NCBI GenBank assembly: GCA_018907035.1
Contig: JACCIC010000029.1
Coordinates: 3,722,501-3,786,500 of the forward strand
Reading direction: 5' to 3'
DNA from: Sycobia sp. Sy_11
Taxonomy: Eukaryota > Arthropoda > Insecta > Hymenoptera > Epichrysomallidae
Length of the DNA: 64,000 nt
Part shown: piece by piece, positions 35,224 through 49,897 of the stretch
Numbering within the stretch: position 1 is the stretch's first letter
Layout: each line of letters begins with the position of its first letter
Program-made: the position numbers and the translations under genes
The notes under the pieces: model-generated
Told to the model about the DNA's origin: nothing
The model's database searches: none
Seen by the model: only the letters and a program-made list of their open reading frames with translations

Positions 35224-35696
35224 GTTGGTCAGAGCAGACAATTTCCAACACAAAGTTATGAATTATATCGTGTTTATATCTTTACAAATGATTCCACTAA
35301 TGTACACATGACCTGCCTTAAAGATTATTTCATTTTTTCTCAGGTACCCTCCGTTAAGTATTTAACTATTTATATAATACTAGTAAATTTCCACGAAGGG
35401 TACAATGAATGACATAGTAAAGCAAAAAATCGATCAAGAATTGATATCTCATCTAAATCGAATTACAAATTTTGCTTCAGGGCTGAATTTACAAGATATA
35501 ATACTTGTTATGCACTCTATATTCTGAAAAATTGTCGAAAACATGATAAGAATGCATTCAGTGCTGCTTCATGTCGAAAATTGCGAAGGTCTTGTTTCTC
35601 TTAAGTAACTAATAATGTTAATTATCTAATATCTTGTAATTAACTGTACATAAAGTGATAACACTACTTTTTTTATTTTTCATCAATTAAAATAGT

Positions 35697-35750
<54 letters not shown>

Positions 35751-37990
35751 TAATCTTTAATAGTCTGTTTTAATAATCTATAGTCTATTATTTAATATCA
35801 TTAAAGGTCTCGCAAAGAAAAAATAAGTACAATTATTTTTTGGAACTTCAACAGAAAATTTCTAACTCTTCGTGAAAAATATTTAGAATAAATAATAATA
35901 TGTAATATTGTCAATTTTCTGCAGACAGATATAATCAAATATCATCACATAACTTACGGAGAAAGGTATGCTAAAGAAAAATTTATTTAAAGGACAAATT
36001 TTTAAGCCGTCTATAAAAATATTAACTTGAATGGAGCTTATTGGATTTTTTCATTGTGGAGCTGAAAAATTTTTAATAGCCGTATCCTTAAAAAAAAGTT
36101 ATTTTTTAATGTAAATGTAACTATATTACAATGGTTATAATAGTATTTAAAAATCAATGGAGCCACTTTTCTACTTTAAATTAACTATAATAAAAATTAT
36201 TACATTCGTTAATTACGATAAGAATTATTGTAGTATTTCAGTTCTAAAAATTATTTCCATTGAGAATTGAATGTATGAATGAAGCAGAGATAAAAAAATT
36301 TTGCAATCTCAAAGACAAAAATCAATATTTTTCTGACGCCCATTAAAGACACTGAATATGTGTGCTTTAAACATCCGCTCTTAAATGGGAAAATCAATTT
36401 GATTTCAAGGATGGTTAAGATCATTATATAGATTTCACAATAAGTATCATAGCTATACATCTCTTACCAGTATGAAAGTATAATTAAACTGTATATTCAT
36501 ATTGAAATTTTAACAAATAAATATATAAAAACGATTGATAATTTTCATGATATAGGTATAAAAACTTATATACATCAAGCGCACCCGTATAACCCCTCAT
36601 AGACACGGCCCTTTACCAAAGAGCCACCCTTAAGTATCCCGAGCGTACATTTATGCCCTTCTGGCGTGTTAACGGGGCATAAATATTTTATTTCAAAGTC
36701 ATTCCTTTCGAATCGCGCAGGAACATCTGCAGATGGACTTTTTTTACGGTCTTACGGAATGAATTTTAACCCCACTTTCATCAACCTCCTGACATTGCTT
36801 TTTCTTTCACGATAAAAACTGCATATTAAAAAGTTTGTTATTGCTGGTTTCGAAAAAATTTTTTTTTATTTTTAAATCACCTTTTACTGTAAAAAAGTTG
36901 ATAGTCACATATAGGTTCTACATTCAAACGAAAATATCTGGATTTTTTGCTGAAACTTTTTCAAATAATGTACAGGGCATGTACCAGAAACAATAATGCT
37001 TTTATTGCGATTTATTAAATTAAATTGAAAATTACGTAAAAGGAATCCATCTCTTTATATAATTGAAATTCAATTTCAATTTGACTATCTTATACTTCAC
37101 TATCAATGTTTTAATTAAAATCAATGGAACTAGCAACTAAATCTCGTATAAAAGGAAAAAAATTCTCACTGACCATTGTTTTCTGTAATTTTACGAAAAC
37201 TCGATTGAGCTTTTGCGCCTGAATCAAGATGACAGTCTTAAAAAAAATTTCTGTAAAATACAATTATTTCAGTAAAGATTTTTTCTAAAAATTTATATAT
37301 TTCACCAGTCGATAATACAAAAATTCGCTGTCTCCTTCAGGTTCTATTGAAAAATTCATAGATATTAGACTAAAAAAAATACATAATTTATAACAATGTT
37401 ATTATTGCTAATGATTAAGTCAACGCACGACGCTGTGTCAAACTCAAAATTAAAAAAACTTGGCCCTCACTAGTAGAATGGTTTCAATATGGATATAAAT
37501 ATTATAAGCATCAATGAGAATCTTATTAAATTACTATCGAATAATATTTCAGTATGAATATTTTTAATTTATTGGTAATGCCGAAATGAACGTTTAAAAA
37601 GTAAATTTTCGGAGATTTGAGAATCAATTACTTAATAGTGATTTACGCCGAATAAAGTACTTTCCGCTTTGTTCTTTATAACATTGTATTTTATTCGAGG
37701 AATCAAAGTCACAAAATCCTTTAGAATAGTCGATTTAACTTCCACAATCATTTATTGCCAAGGCTACTAAAAAGTTCGAATCTAAGTAGACTGGTATTAA
37801 ATTACTCTACGTTGGAGAATGGCTTTAGCCTATATTTCTTCTTTGTTTTTAAATATGTCTTGCAAAATTTATAACAATTTCTAAAAATCACTTTGTTCAA
37901 AAATTAAAAATCATCGATCTCCGTTACCAAAACCGATCGGAGATACACTTCACGCAAATTCACGGTCACCATCCAATTCTTTTAACGAAA
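35224..37990. other. AT-rich stretch without genes
   Basis: Starts with the diverged 3' flank of module 4 (to about 35340). Then a (TA)n tract at 35700-35748 and a patch of higher GC at 36575-36740 without a reading frame. No gene seen. Confidence 0.5.
35700..35748. repeat. (TA)n microsatellite
   Basis: About 24 TA units. Confidence 0.95.
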
Positions 37991-38730
37991 CTTTATGAAA
38001 AAAATTCCGTCCTCCGCCTTACAATCCGCCAGCAAATCTACACGAACTTCCTCGAAAACGTACTGCGCCCCTTTTTCGTACACTCGTGTATACACACCCC
38101 CCCTCCGCGGCACTATTCTATTCCACTATTCCACATGCGCAAAAAAGGGACCCCATAAGCTCCCGTCGCGACCACCGCCGTATGCCTATGAATCATCCTT
38201 TAGCGCACGCGCGCACGCGCCAAAGAGACTCATTTTTCATGTCGCCTTTCTTTGTCTCCCTCTCTTTCCCTCCCCTTCCTCCCGTCCCATAGCCGCGCGC
38301 GTTTTTTCTTCCTCTTCTCATTTCTATTTTAACGCGTTATATATGTCGAGCTTTCTTTCGCGGGATGGAGGAGGGGAGACTGCGTGGGTGCAGATCAATG
38401 ACCAGCGATAGAGGTCCCGCGATCGAAGCCACGAGGCGGAGGGCGCGCTGCGACGGATTATAATCGGAGGGTATACAGAACCGTGAACGAGCCGCCTGGT
38501 GGACAGGGAAAGAACGAGATTGGAACGCCGATATATATATATATATATATATGTGTGTGGGAGGGCTATAGAACGTACGAGGATGATGCACGCCGAACAA
38601 GTGGGGCGAGGAAGAGAGAAAATGGTGATGGGTAGGGAGAGGAAAACAGATTTGTCGTTGAGAGCAGCGGTCGCGTCTGGCGAAATAGGTAAATGTGCGT
38701 GGAAAGAGAGGAATGGACGACTTTAAATTA
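37991..38730. other. CpG-rich island, no supported gene
   Basis: GC-rich and full of CpG, with a (TA)n tract at 38530-38553. The open frames here (longest 147 codons on the minus strand) are low-complexity proline/serine/arginine strings on both strands, which is what GC-rich non-coding DNA gives. Confidence 0.45.
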
Positions 38731-39715
38731 ATTCTTAGGATAAACTTATTCGTATATATATATATAAGCTTTCTAATCATCGGAGAATACGGAGGATGAA
38801 TTGTGATTGATGGGTTATTAATTAAAGTTGGACTTTTTTTCTCAAATCGATTATATGATAGATTGAATTTCTTTTACTAGGTAGCTCGGCAGAAAATAAA
38901 ATGTAAAGGAATTTCAATATCGTCCGTAGCGCGTCATTTACGGAAGTAAAAATAAGAGTAGCTTTCAGCGCAGAAATTCAATCATTTCTCACGGTTTTGT
39001 ATTATTACATTTATATTGACTATACAGTAAAAAGTTATATTGAAAAGCCCTTTTCGGTATTTTCTTTTTTTTTTTGTTTTTAGATAGTCGAAAAATTTTC
39101 TTTTTTAAAAACAGTATAAAATAATAATGAACAAATTATGAATTTATTTATTTAGGTATTTTCAAAATTTATCAGTCAAGGTTGGCAATGCATATATTCT
39201 TTATTATTTAACCTTTAGGCCAGCGAAATGATCACGACCAAGTATCGCTCCAAGTTCAAGCGATATTAGTGGCACATTTGACAATTTTCGTAAAAAAATT
39301 TCATGTAAATTTATATCGTATATGATTCTGAAGTTCTCTTGGCAGCTTTAAAAACGCTTTTTTTGATCTTTCATGTTATAAGTGAGCTTTATCCTTCGGC
39401 ACAGGTATAGAGTAATATCAATTATTATTGTTATCACCTACGATTCTTCAGTTAAGTAAGGAATAGAAAGAAAAGTAAAATCATAAAAATTTAGATTTGG
39501 TTTCTGAAAATCTTGAGCCGAACCTCTAGTTAATTAAGATCAGTGAACGATCGATATTGCATACAGCAATAAATTTAAATAAATTTCTAGTAATATATAG
39601 ATTTAACCTCGTAATCTTCATCTTAATCATTTATCAGTTATAATCATATTTTTTTACAAATACAATTTACATTTTACAAATTGACATTTTACATAAAAAC
39701 ATTACAACTTAACCT
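38731..39715. other. AT-rich stretch without genes
   Basis: No reading frame, repeat or RNA gene recognised. Confidence 0.45.
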
Positions 39716-39719
39716 TGAG

Positions 39720-39850
39720 CCACGCGCGCGCGCGTGTGTGTGTATGTGTGTCTATCTGTGGTGCAGTTTCCATGCGACCGGCATGCAGATTTGCCATCAG
39801 GGACTAGGCTCCCGGCAAAACAGTTGTTTTCTCATCCCACCACGCTCAAT

Positions 39851-39925
<75 letters not shown>

Positions 39926-40640
39926 TCGCTCTCTTCTGCCACGGATGGATTTACGAGCTTTTCTTCGACTGTACGCCGGGTTCCAAATGATTTAACTATT
40001 CCAGAGTAGCTGTACACACTCTGCGCTCTATAGGTACGGAGGGGCGAGGGGCGGTGGAAGGGGGCGTACGCAGCCCGTAATAAGTCGAGGAATATATACG
40101 TTTTGATGCACAGTGGGAGAGTGAAATATCGCGCGGCGGTCCGCGAGTGTAGAAGTCGAACGGGTATAAGTGCGCGCGCGGGCTCGTGTCGGTTATGCAT
40201 TCGCATAAATCCGTACTCGTGTATATTTCGGGCGGTGAATAATTTCGTGCTCAGTGTCTCCTCGGAGGTTATAATATATAATACCTTATAGGTTATTGAG
40301 TATTTTCTCCTCTTCGGCCATATCGCCCTATCCCGAGCGATATACGGTCGTGCATCGTCTTTAACGTATAGGCAATGGCCCGCGTCCCCCTTGAGGCCCC
40401 GAGCCTCCGAAGACCCCTCGATCTACAATACTGCAATTTTCCAGAAATGCATAATTACAGACACGTCCTCGCATTGAATTTCGTCGCAATGTATCGGTAG
40501 CTAGCAGCTGGATTGCTTCGTGGGATGGAAACGGCGTATTTCTAAGTTGCTTTTCACAAAAATTTAAATAATACAAAAACTACCCACTGCCATATTTCAG
40601 AACAGGTCCGATCGGGCTCGGGGCTCCAGGGAGTTTTGTA
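39720..40640. other. CpG-rich island with TG and CT repeats
   Basis: Opens with a CG/TG run at 39722-39750, then (CT)n at 39849-39922, then about 600 GC-rich bases. Open frames across it read through the simple repeats on both strands and are not taken as genes. A TATA-like GAATATATACG at 40090 precedes the CpG-rich part and might be a promoter, but no exon could be tied to it. Confidence 0.4.
39849..39922. repeat. (CT)n microsatellite
   Basis: About 37 CT units, the longest in the window. Confidence 0.97.
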
Positions 40641-40690
40641 CTTACTAGAGAATATGATAATGAATGAATAATTTATTTTTAAAATATTTT

Positions 40691-40736
40691 ACACACACAC
40701 ACACACGCGGCGCGCGCGCGCGCACACACACACACA
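40691..40736. repeat. (CA)n-(CG)n-(CA)n compound microsatellite
   Basis: A central CG run is flanked by CA runs on both sides. The alternating purine-pyrimidine order over 46 bases could take up Z-DNA. Confidence 0.9.
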
Positions 40737-40945
40737 TTAAGAAGAAAGAATTTTTGCGTAGTTTTAAATACATGTATATATAGTAAACCGAGATAGAGTA
40801 TGCGCGAATCGTGCCAAACGTCCATCATCAATAGAAAAAGAGTCGTCCTTAATTTTGTATTTAAGCCGCTTCGCGATGGAAATTTATGAGAAGATCGTCG
40901 AGATTCTCTCGTCCACGATATAAATCAGCTTCGATTTACAAAAGT

Positions 40946-40946
<1 letters not shown>

Positions 40947-40989
<43 letters not shown>
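40947..40989. repeat. (CT)n microsatellite
   Basis: About 21 CT units, followed by CTCTCCCTTTCTCTC. Confidence 0.95.
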
Positions 40990-40991
<2 letters not shown>

Positions 40992-40999
40992 CCCTTTCT

Positions 41000-41997
41000 C
41001 TCTGCAAACCCGTGTGAAAGTAACCTTTTATCATCGACGAATCCGTTTTATCCCGGCGAGCGAATTACGAGTAGATCCGAGACACGCGCGCATGGCACGA
41101 CATATCGAATTCTACCCCGCACCTTTGCGCGAATTTCTCTTTTTTTCACTTATAGAAGAAAAAGAAAGTTATAGGGAAGAGACAAAGAGATAGAGAGAAA
41201 GAGAGAGAAATACAAGTTCGCGGACGCGTCGAGAAATTTGAAAAATCGCAAACGATCGTGACATGGATTTTTATATTCTTACTTTTACTTAAACATTTGT
41301 AAACAAAAATTTACGAGTGAAATAAAATTGCCAGCATTTGTTAACTTTATTTATGTGTATACCAGTACGTAAATCAATTTGCACACTGGAATATTTTTAT
41401 GGATCTACCGATTATGAATTGGAAAATGAAAGCAAGAATGTAAATATAACGATGAAAGCCATAAATGTATATATAACAGTCGAATGACAAATTACTGATG
41501 TCAATCTGACACTGACTCTGGCTATAAAAGCAGCATCTTTGCTTCGAAAACGTTTTCATATTTTATATGTTTAACAAGGATCTAAGACTGGCGCGTATTA
41601 TTGAAAAGGAAAGCTTGAGAATGTGATAGGAATTTATTCGAAATGCCTGTTGGAAGATCTTTTTGGGAACTCGCCTGGTCACTTGGTATAATGTAAACAA
41701 GCACGGTAAATGGTTCTTTATGAAAAGAAAAACACGGAATAATTCGACGATCTGCTTTTTTCATTTTAGTTGATTCTACTTTCGTCGAATTTTATTAAAG
41801 AATTTGAAAACATCTGCCTAAAAAAATGAGCTAATTCCTTGTGTGTATAAGGAGAAAAATTCAAGATGTATATAGTGAAATATTTTTTGGTGTTGAAAAA
41901 GGCAAGCAGTTTGCATTTCAAGGTAATTTTTCTGGAATACACAAATAGTTTATTGTAATAAAATTAATTTATCTTAAATCTTGTGAATATTTGGATT
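41000..41997. other. mixed stretch without genes
   Basis: GC-rich until about 41260, with a GA-rich run at 41170-41210, then AT-rich. No gene seen. Confidence 0.4.
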
Positions 41998-42418
41998 GGG
42001 TGAATTTTGTCGAAGGGTCTTTTGGCAAATCAAACCAAACTTAACGTAATTTTACCAAAAATTACAAAATTTTATTTATATAATTTAATATTTACTCTAT
42101 TATTTTCTGATCTGATCTATTATTGTCGTTATAGTTGAGTATATAACTATATTCAGATTTTATAATACATATAATGATATATACTTTAAACTGTAAAAGT
42201 ACAGTAGTAAAATTTTATAAAACTAATAATATATATACTATATGTCTAACTATGCGATAACTTACTACAATAGTTAAGTAGTAGTTTGAAAGCCACACCA
42301 GACTGGAAAATAATGAACATTGAAAATAATAAAGCAAAAATTGTATTTTTCGGCAAAAATTTCATTCGAAAATCGACCTTTCGCCAAAAGTCCATTCGGC
42401 AAAACTTACTCCACCCTT
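41998..42418. mobile_element. short element with terminal inverted repeats (MITE-like)
   Basis: GGGTGAATTTTG followed by TCGAAGGGTCTTTTGGCAAA at the left end pairs with the reverse complement of the right end (GGGTGGAGTAAGTTTTGCC then GAATGGACTTTTGGCGAAA). About 30 bases match with some mismatches. The middle is AT-rich and non-coding. A single related end lies at 34061-34110 on the + strand, so the sequence is repeated in the genome. No transposase is present. Confidence 0.55.
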
Positions 42419-43378
42419 TTCTCATTGAAGCCTTATAAAATATTTTTTCAAATATTGCCGTCAGCGAGACTGAATTTTTTCGATTTTTTATTTGCAGTAC
42501 TCTCATGACGATTGAAAGTTAAAACAATATTATACTAGTAATTTTGAAGGTCTCTCGTCTCTTATTGTTCCAAAGCACAGAACGTTAACGTAAAACATTT
42601 ACTCGCTCATTATTTGTATTACATTCAAATAAATCGATATTTATCACTGATTTATATTATACATACATATACAGATTTTCACTCATATGCGCAGTTATCA
42701 CCACTTTAATTTTCAACAACTTATCAAAAAAGTATCTAGTTAAAATGCAAAAATTACCTTAGAAGTTATAAACGAACTTTATCAAAATAATATTTTCAAA
42801 ACAAAATCTTACTTTTCCATACGCCCACTACTCTTTTCGACAATTTGCCGCAAAGATATTATTTTCTTTCTCCCCCCCCCCCCAATTCGTTCTCTTTGAT
42901 GTTCTTATAGCTGTGCAATTGACACAGAAACGATAATTAATGCATGTTCGCTACGGACAAATTTGTCAAGCCAGCACCTATCGCGTGAAAAGTTGCCGAG
43001 CGACCATAGTTAAAACACCAATGCCTTTCCGTCAAAAGCAACGCAACGCAATCTTACTGTCCGACTGCGTAACTCAGCCTGTATATCGGTCGCATTAGAT
43101 ATACCGGCGTAATTCCATGCTTCGCCGGACAAATTCCACCGTCTATATATGGGAGGGAGGGGGGGGGATAGGATTAACGGCCAATTAGAGGAGGCATCGG
43201 GACGCCATAATGCCCGGGGGCAAATGGATCTTCGCCCCGGGCGAATTAATTCCGACGCAGCACGACAAATGCAATAATGATAGATAAAATATCAGTGCGC
43301 TATACGTTGCAAATTCAATGGCAATGCCGTATGCACGGCGATAACACAGATCTATACGAGTGTTCACGAAACAAGTCC

Positions 43379-43435
<57 letters not shown>

Positions 43436-45010
43436 TTTACTAAAGTTTCTAAATAACACGTGGATTTAAAAATCACTAACAGCAATTAAACTCGTAATCA
43501 AATTAAATCAGAATCAAATCAAATCAAGATTCAATATATAATCAAATCAGCTCATTACAATGTAAATGGTAAAATGCTTTTTTTTCATAGAAATGCCTAG
43601 AATTTAGAATTAATAAATAATCAAAAAAGAAATTTGGCTGGCTTATCGGCACACTTATAATCTTAATCAGTCGCGAGTGACCGAACACGTAGCCTGCTTT
43701 TTATGCAATACAGAGTAGATAGAGAAATAAGGGGGAAAAATTTCTAGGAACATATATACGAAAGCAAATTATGCGCTGCTGAAAATGAAGATGAACGACA
43801 TTCGGTTTTTGTTAAAACTTTCCGCAAAAATCAACCCTATATTTAGAAGCTGAAAAAACGACAAATTGAATTTCAACAAGAAGATTAAATATATGAAAAA
43901 TATTTCTCACTTTCATTTTTCTATCAAATTTGAAAAAATTTTATGATATACATTTTCACGACCAACGGGGGCTTCGCCAGCTGAACAAACCAAGCCCCAA
44001 AGGTGACAAAAGGCGTGACATCATCTCGAAAAATTTAGTTACACTTTTAAATATTACAGAAAGAACTATAGAGATATTTCAGGTCGTGGATTATGTATGA
44101 ACTACCTGCTTATCGTAAGTTTTTATTTATTGACTATAGACGTGTCATCTATTGTCTTCTGTTTTTATCATTATATGTCATTCTAATTTAGTATTCACTG
44201 CTGTTCAAACTGGAGTTTTTTTCTAACTTAAACGAGTTAATTTTGCTGTGATTGTAATTTTTTTAAGCTATTGTACTTTTCAAATATATGTAATTACGTA
44301 TCTTTGTTTCTTGTAAAAAATTCTAATTTATTAGTAATCATTTTGTATTTTAACGATTACTGTTATAAAAAAACACTAATGAAATTCGCCTTTTCTAATG
44401 TAGATCTAAATCTACATATATGAGCAAATTCTATTTTGGCAAGATATTTTATTTATATGATTTTTGTTAAATAATTTTTTTTTGTAATTTGTATACTATG
44501 TATAACTATATAGATATTATGACAATAAAGGTGTGCCTGAACAGAATAATAATTCATCCGTCAATACATAGCACGGATAATTAATATCATCGACTCATTA
44601 CTCATCGCTCTTCATACGAAGTTCATAGTCAGATTTAATCAAAAACATTGCCAAAATAAAGGACAAAACATTCCTTATTAATATGAAAATTAAAAAATCA
44701 TTATTTTAGCATCTGTCTATTTCATGAAGTAGAGGTAATTTGTGAAAAATTAAAAACAAAAATACAAAAAAAGAACAATAATGTCCACTAGTAGTTTGAT
44801 ACCAAATACATATTCATGCGTTGTTTTATTACGATTTTCAGTCAACTTTGAATAAACAGGCAATATGTGCGATCATTCCTCCGAAATGATACTTTAAATT
44901 TTCATGTTTCCGAATGAAGTAAAAATCCAATAGACCTCATAACGAGAAGTTTTTTTGTTTGTTTCTTTTTTTGTGAAACATTTGCGTACTTATTACACGT
45001 CACTCGAACG
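42419..45010. other. mixed stretch without genes
   Basis: AT-rich apart from a CpG-rich patch at 42900-43380 that ends in a (TA)n tract (43380-43434). 43965-44030 holds CGGGGGCTTCGCC and AAGCCCC, a small imperfect hairpin. No gene seen. Confidence 0.4.
43380..43434. repeat. (TA)n microsatellite
   Basis: About 27 TA units. Confidence 0.95.
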
Positions 45011-45470
45011 ATATATCAAACCGCCACTCCAGCCGGCAAATTCCTCGACGAACCTCCAAACATCAAAGAGGCCGGACATCTGGAACTCGGTAATTGCGCG
45101 GAGTGGAATGGGGGAGAGGGGAGGGGAGATCCGTTTCGTTCGGCCGCGCGACGAACGTTTGAGAAACGCGGCCGATGCGCGCCGAGCGTCAAAGTTTGCC
45201 AGCGGGACGAAAACATCTGGCGCGGGGGTATTACATGATCAATGGGACCGCGGGCCGAATCGTCGAGGTCGAGAGATTGCGCGGCCGCGGCGCCGAGCTT
45301 GCACCGCGAAATTTGCGCGGGGAACGCGTGTCGTACGCGATGCGCGCGCAATAAAGCCGACGTGTAATTTTTCGTCGAGATTGCCGCGGGCGTTTCGCGT
45401 TTTACCCGCTGGTGAATCGGGCGATGTCCGGTGCACGTCAGTCCAGAATTGACGAGAAAGCTCTTCCAAT
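45011..45470. other. CpG-rich island, no supported gene
   Basis: About 450 bases very rich in CpG. A 165-codon frame crosses it on the + strand and others on the minus strand; all are arginine/alanine/proline-rich without known motifs. May be a regulatory island or an unrecognised first exon. Confidence 0.4.
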
Positions 45471-48400
45471 GTAATAGATAATTGTACTTTAATTGTGCTT
45501 TTGTGGACTGCTTATATACAAATTAATAAATATTTTCATTGGTCTCACGGTAAAATCGGTCCCGTAGACTAATCTGAAAATAAAAATATTAGCTGAAAAT
45601 TTTTTTGTATATTGATGTATTAATATTAATATAAATATATATTGATATTATTACGTACTATTTTCGATTTATTTAATTGGACTATAAGACCAATGAAGAT
45701 AGTTATTAATAGATAATTGTAGATAACGATTTTTAAGAAAATTAATTTTTTCACGATTTTATTGTATTTATAAAAGTTTTTTGTTAAAATTCAGAAAACC
45801 GACCAAAAAATCTAAGAAATCAGTTTGTTTTCTAATTCATTGGTTAAAAAAATAAATATTCAGTTTTGTGCTAAGTTCGCATTTTATTTTAAGTATAGGT
45901 TTGATAATGTGATTAAATTTATTCAAAAAATGTACTCAAGTTTTGTACGAGACTAATTATATGATTTTTTTCTCTTGTTAAATATGTAATAAAAATTACG
46001 TGAAAGGTTTTAAAAATGGTAAAAAAAATAAGAAATTTAATAAGTTTATAATTGCTAAATATGTAGATACTAGACGTGGAAAAATAACCAGAAAGTTCGA
46101 ATATTGACAATAATAAGGGAAATTGTGAATGAAATAACAGCTTCGAAATTAAGATATTTTTTCTAGCAATTTATGAACTTGCAATGTGAAATTAGGAAAA
46201 GCCAAAGTTCATTATCAAATAATTTTCTTTGTTTTTTTTTATAACTGTACATTATTGATACGTTAATATTGAAAGTATTTAAGTAAAGACAGAATTTAAT
46301 TACAATAGAAATGTATGCAGATTATTGAAACAATGACTCAATATATCAAATACTTCGAAAGTTTAATAAAAATAAACATCTATTCAGTCTTAAAATATCA
46401 CCAAATGTAATACTGAACTCGAACAGTGCCAGTATTTATTAAATTCCTGAAAAATTTCGAATTGGATTATTAAATTGTCCATTGTTAAATTGGAAGCAGA
46501 AAGTTCTTTTTAATAATACGTGTTTCAATATATTAGATGGAAAATTATCAACTTTCGCAATGATGAAAACTTCATTCATATACAAATACATAATTTTGTT
46601 TTGCTGGTACAAAATGTGGAGATAAATGTTAGTTTGAATATTGGTAGTAAAAACAAAAAAAAATTTTTATTCAATATCATGTACAGCTTTAATTGGCTTA
46701 ATAACTTAACTATTAATTTATATCTAAATACCAATTATTGCACTTTTGATCAACATATCCAAATTATAAAAGTATAATACTTTACAAATATCCTTTACAA
46801 ATACTTAATGTAAAGTATGATAGATTAAAAATTATATTATCTTCAAATTTAGTATAAGCTCTCGCATAAATCATTCTTGATTCACAAGAGATTAAAAGAA
46901 ATTTCATATATAAAATTTGGTAAGTTCCATCAGAATTCAATATAGATTGCTTGGCAATGATATGAAATTTATAGTTAAAATGAACCAAAAATATTAAAGT
47001 ATCCATAAATCAATTCTACAGAAAATATAATATTTAAAAAAAGCCCGGAACAAAGCTTTTAGACACGCATGTCAGAAAATTAATCGATTATAAAGGGTGT
47101 CGAAACCTGCCCGTTAATGCTGCTCAAATCAAAAATATTGGATGAAATACAAAATTGGCAGACCTTGATTAGTGAATGAACAGTGGTTCCATTGATTGAT
47201 GATATTCTCAGCGTATTCTCTTTAAAACCAAATGGAAGCGACTTCGAGATTTAGTGACGATCGATAACTACTATATATGTCACTGCTGAATTTGGACTTA
47301 GCACAGTTTCAACTATCCGTGTCTTCCGCAAGTGAAGCAAATCCACGTCACTCGGTATATCATCCATTCTTGCAAATAATGACTTAAGTTCCATTCGATT
47401 GTTTTGAGGGAAACAAGTTACATTCAAATAAAATGCCGGAACAAACATATAATATTTACTCCAAAAATGAATTATTCAGCAATAAGAGTCAAATTGTGAA
47501 AAAAATTAGCCAAATCTATTAACCAACAGTTTAAAAAAAAAAAGAGATAAAGCAACAATCAATGATACACAGTTAAATTTTTATTAAATTTTATTCAAAA
47601 TTGTTTCGCTCGAAGGTGAGTTTTGCACTTATAACCGAACGATAAATGTTTGGCGTGTGCAATCTCAAATCTCCGCGTCATCATCCGGTGCGCAATTTTA
47701 CCAATCTTCCATCAAAATTTGTTTAAGTAGTTTTTGGAGATTTCTGTGGCCATACAAGCAAACGCTGTATATTCGAAGGTCTTTTTATTATCTTACATTG
47801 TTGACTGCTGAGATATATCGATCATCAAAACTAAATATATGTTTTTCCATTAGGGATGAGATATCTCGTTAAAAAAAGTGACGGGACGCAAAAAACAAAT
47901 GGAAATGATAGCTAATTAAATAATTATCCTGAAAGGTTGAATTGTACCATCTTTTTCGAAAACCGTGGGCCCTACAGAAAAAATAAAAAAAATTTAACGA
48001 AATGTTGGCGCATCTTTTAAATATTGAGATAATCATTGTACCACGAATTCGAAGATCTCTTCAAAAATCTTTTTTTTTCTAATGCCGATTCGACGATTAT
48101 TCGAGGAACTAGATCCTTTCAATAAAATTTATAAAATATTCTAAATAAATTTCGTATGTAATTATCTTGAAATAACGATTGAAGTAAGTAGAGTTTTGCA
48201 GTAATATCTAGGTAATTTCAGTTTCGCCCGAAAAAATGACCATATCTACATTCTAATGCATTACATAAGAAAAGTGCCAATTTTAAGTCCGATAAAATAT
48301 TCCTACTTATAGCATAATGTATGCAAAACATCTGCAATAAGTTCAATGTTTCTACATTATGTTTCTTTCTTTGTAAATGATTTAAGTAGCACTTCAAGTA

Positions 48401-49319
48401 CGATGAGCTTTAATGCAATGTATTATGAATAATAATTAGAATGACTTTCGTCAACACGTGTGATATTCTGTTAAATTCACTGGAACACTGTAATAATCAG
48501 TGAGCATTCAAAGTTACCAATTTCATCAGCGACTGCTCGTTAATTTGCAGCGATCGATTTGTCGCCGTTTGGGTCGGCGTATTTGCGCTCCCGATTCGAC
48601 GGTTTATTGTTGCTGTATCCTTTTTAGGCAGTTGGACTGCGACCAGAAGCAAACTTTTCGGACAAAAAGTCCGAATTATTTTAATGAAACTGTATTCTCT
48701 TTACTGCACAATAATGTCTTGATTTTATTCTTTCACCGTCCATCGTGAAATATGAATATTGAGAAATGATGTTTAGTTGCGATTTTGTTCAGCTATAAAG
48801 ATAGTTTTCATGACAAATATTTTTTCATTAATTACAATGGCATTCATTTAATGGCGAATTGGCTCAAAATGACACATTTTTATTTCCGTTAAAACATGGT
48901 TATTGTGAAATATGCTATTTAGACTTGAACGATAAGTAATGCTTGATCTTGAAACCTCTAAAAGTGAATATTCCACTTCATATTTGTCATACTTTGCAAC
49001 TTTTTTTTCTTAAATTCTTTCCCATAATTTAATGGCTCTGTTGCCATGGCAATCATCTTAAACAGCTTGAACAATCATTGATGACCAAAGAAAATAGACT
49101 GTAGAAGAGAATTATTCTTTGTTACAAACTTCATTCTTTCTGTTCAATAAAGCCCATATCTGTTATGTTATAAAATAGTTTTTTAGAATATAGTAAATTA
49201 ATAAAAAGATTTATTTAACAATATTTAATGAGATAAATATTTATTCAATATGCAGTTAAATTCATACTTTTATTTAATCTGGTCATCCTTTGAAACATTT
49301 ATTTAACTATTGCTACAAG

Positions 49320-49364
<45 letters not shown>

Positions 49365-49550
49365 AATCGAGCTGCCGAAGTAAACATTGCTTCAAACACG
49401 GCGTTAATCAACGATCGCTGTTTAAATAATGAACTATATATATATCATACAATTATTTACAAACTAAAGTCAAACGCTTTTATGTAACCTCGTATGTACT
49501 CACTTTCCCAAAGCAGTCATTTGTAGTTAAAAAACAAAAAGCGAAAAAAA
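45471..49550. other. AT-rich stretch without genes
   Basis: No supported reading frame. (TA)n at 49320-49360. A small GC patch at 48530-48660 has no recognisable frame. Confidence 0.45.
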
Positions 49551-49850
49551 GAAAACTAATCATCGGATTTACGATTTTACAAAGCCCCCGAAGAAGGAGC
49601 CCAGGCGACAAGAGCACAGCTCGTGTCCGTCTTGCGTCTTCCTCGGACGCGCCGTAATAAAAGCTGCTGTCCCTCGGTCGTCCGTGCCGCGCAGTACTGC
49701 GGTGGCACGGCGCGCCTATGAGTAAGGGGGGGGGGCGGCACGGCTGTTTCGCGCGAGCACTAATCGAGAGCTAGAGAGCAGCGCGGCATGTATGGGTAAT
49801 CCCCTACCTATATAATGCATTGATCTTATGTTTGCGAGCGCGCGCGCGAG

Positions 49851-49852
<2 letters not shown>

Positions 49853-49892
<40 letters not shown>
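49853..49892. repeat. (TG)n microsatellite
   Basis: About 19 TG units, preceded by a CG run at 49838-49850. Confidence 0.95.

Positions 49893-49897
<5 letters not shown>

Noticed and set aside
39681..40206. Frames of 91-124 codons over the CT repeat
   Set aside because: They read through (CT)n as SLSLSL or REREER on both strands; simple-repeat artefacts.
44955..45452. 165-codon frame in a CpG island
   Set aside because: Arginine/alanine-rich low-complexity product with competing frames on the other strand; typical of GC-rich non-coding DNA.
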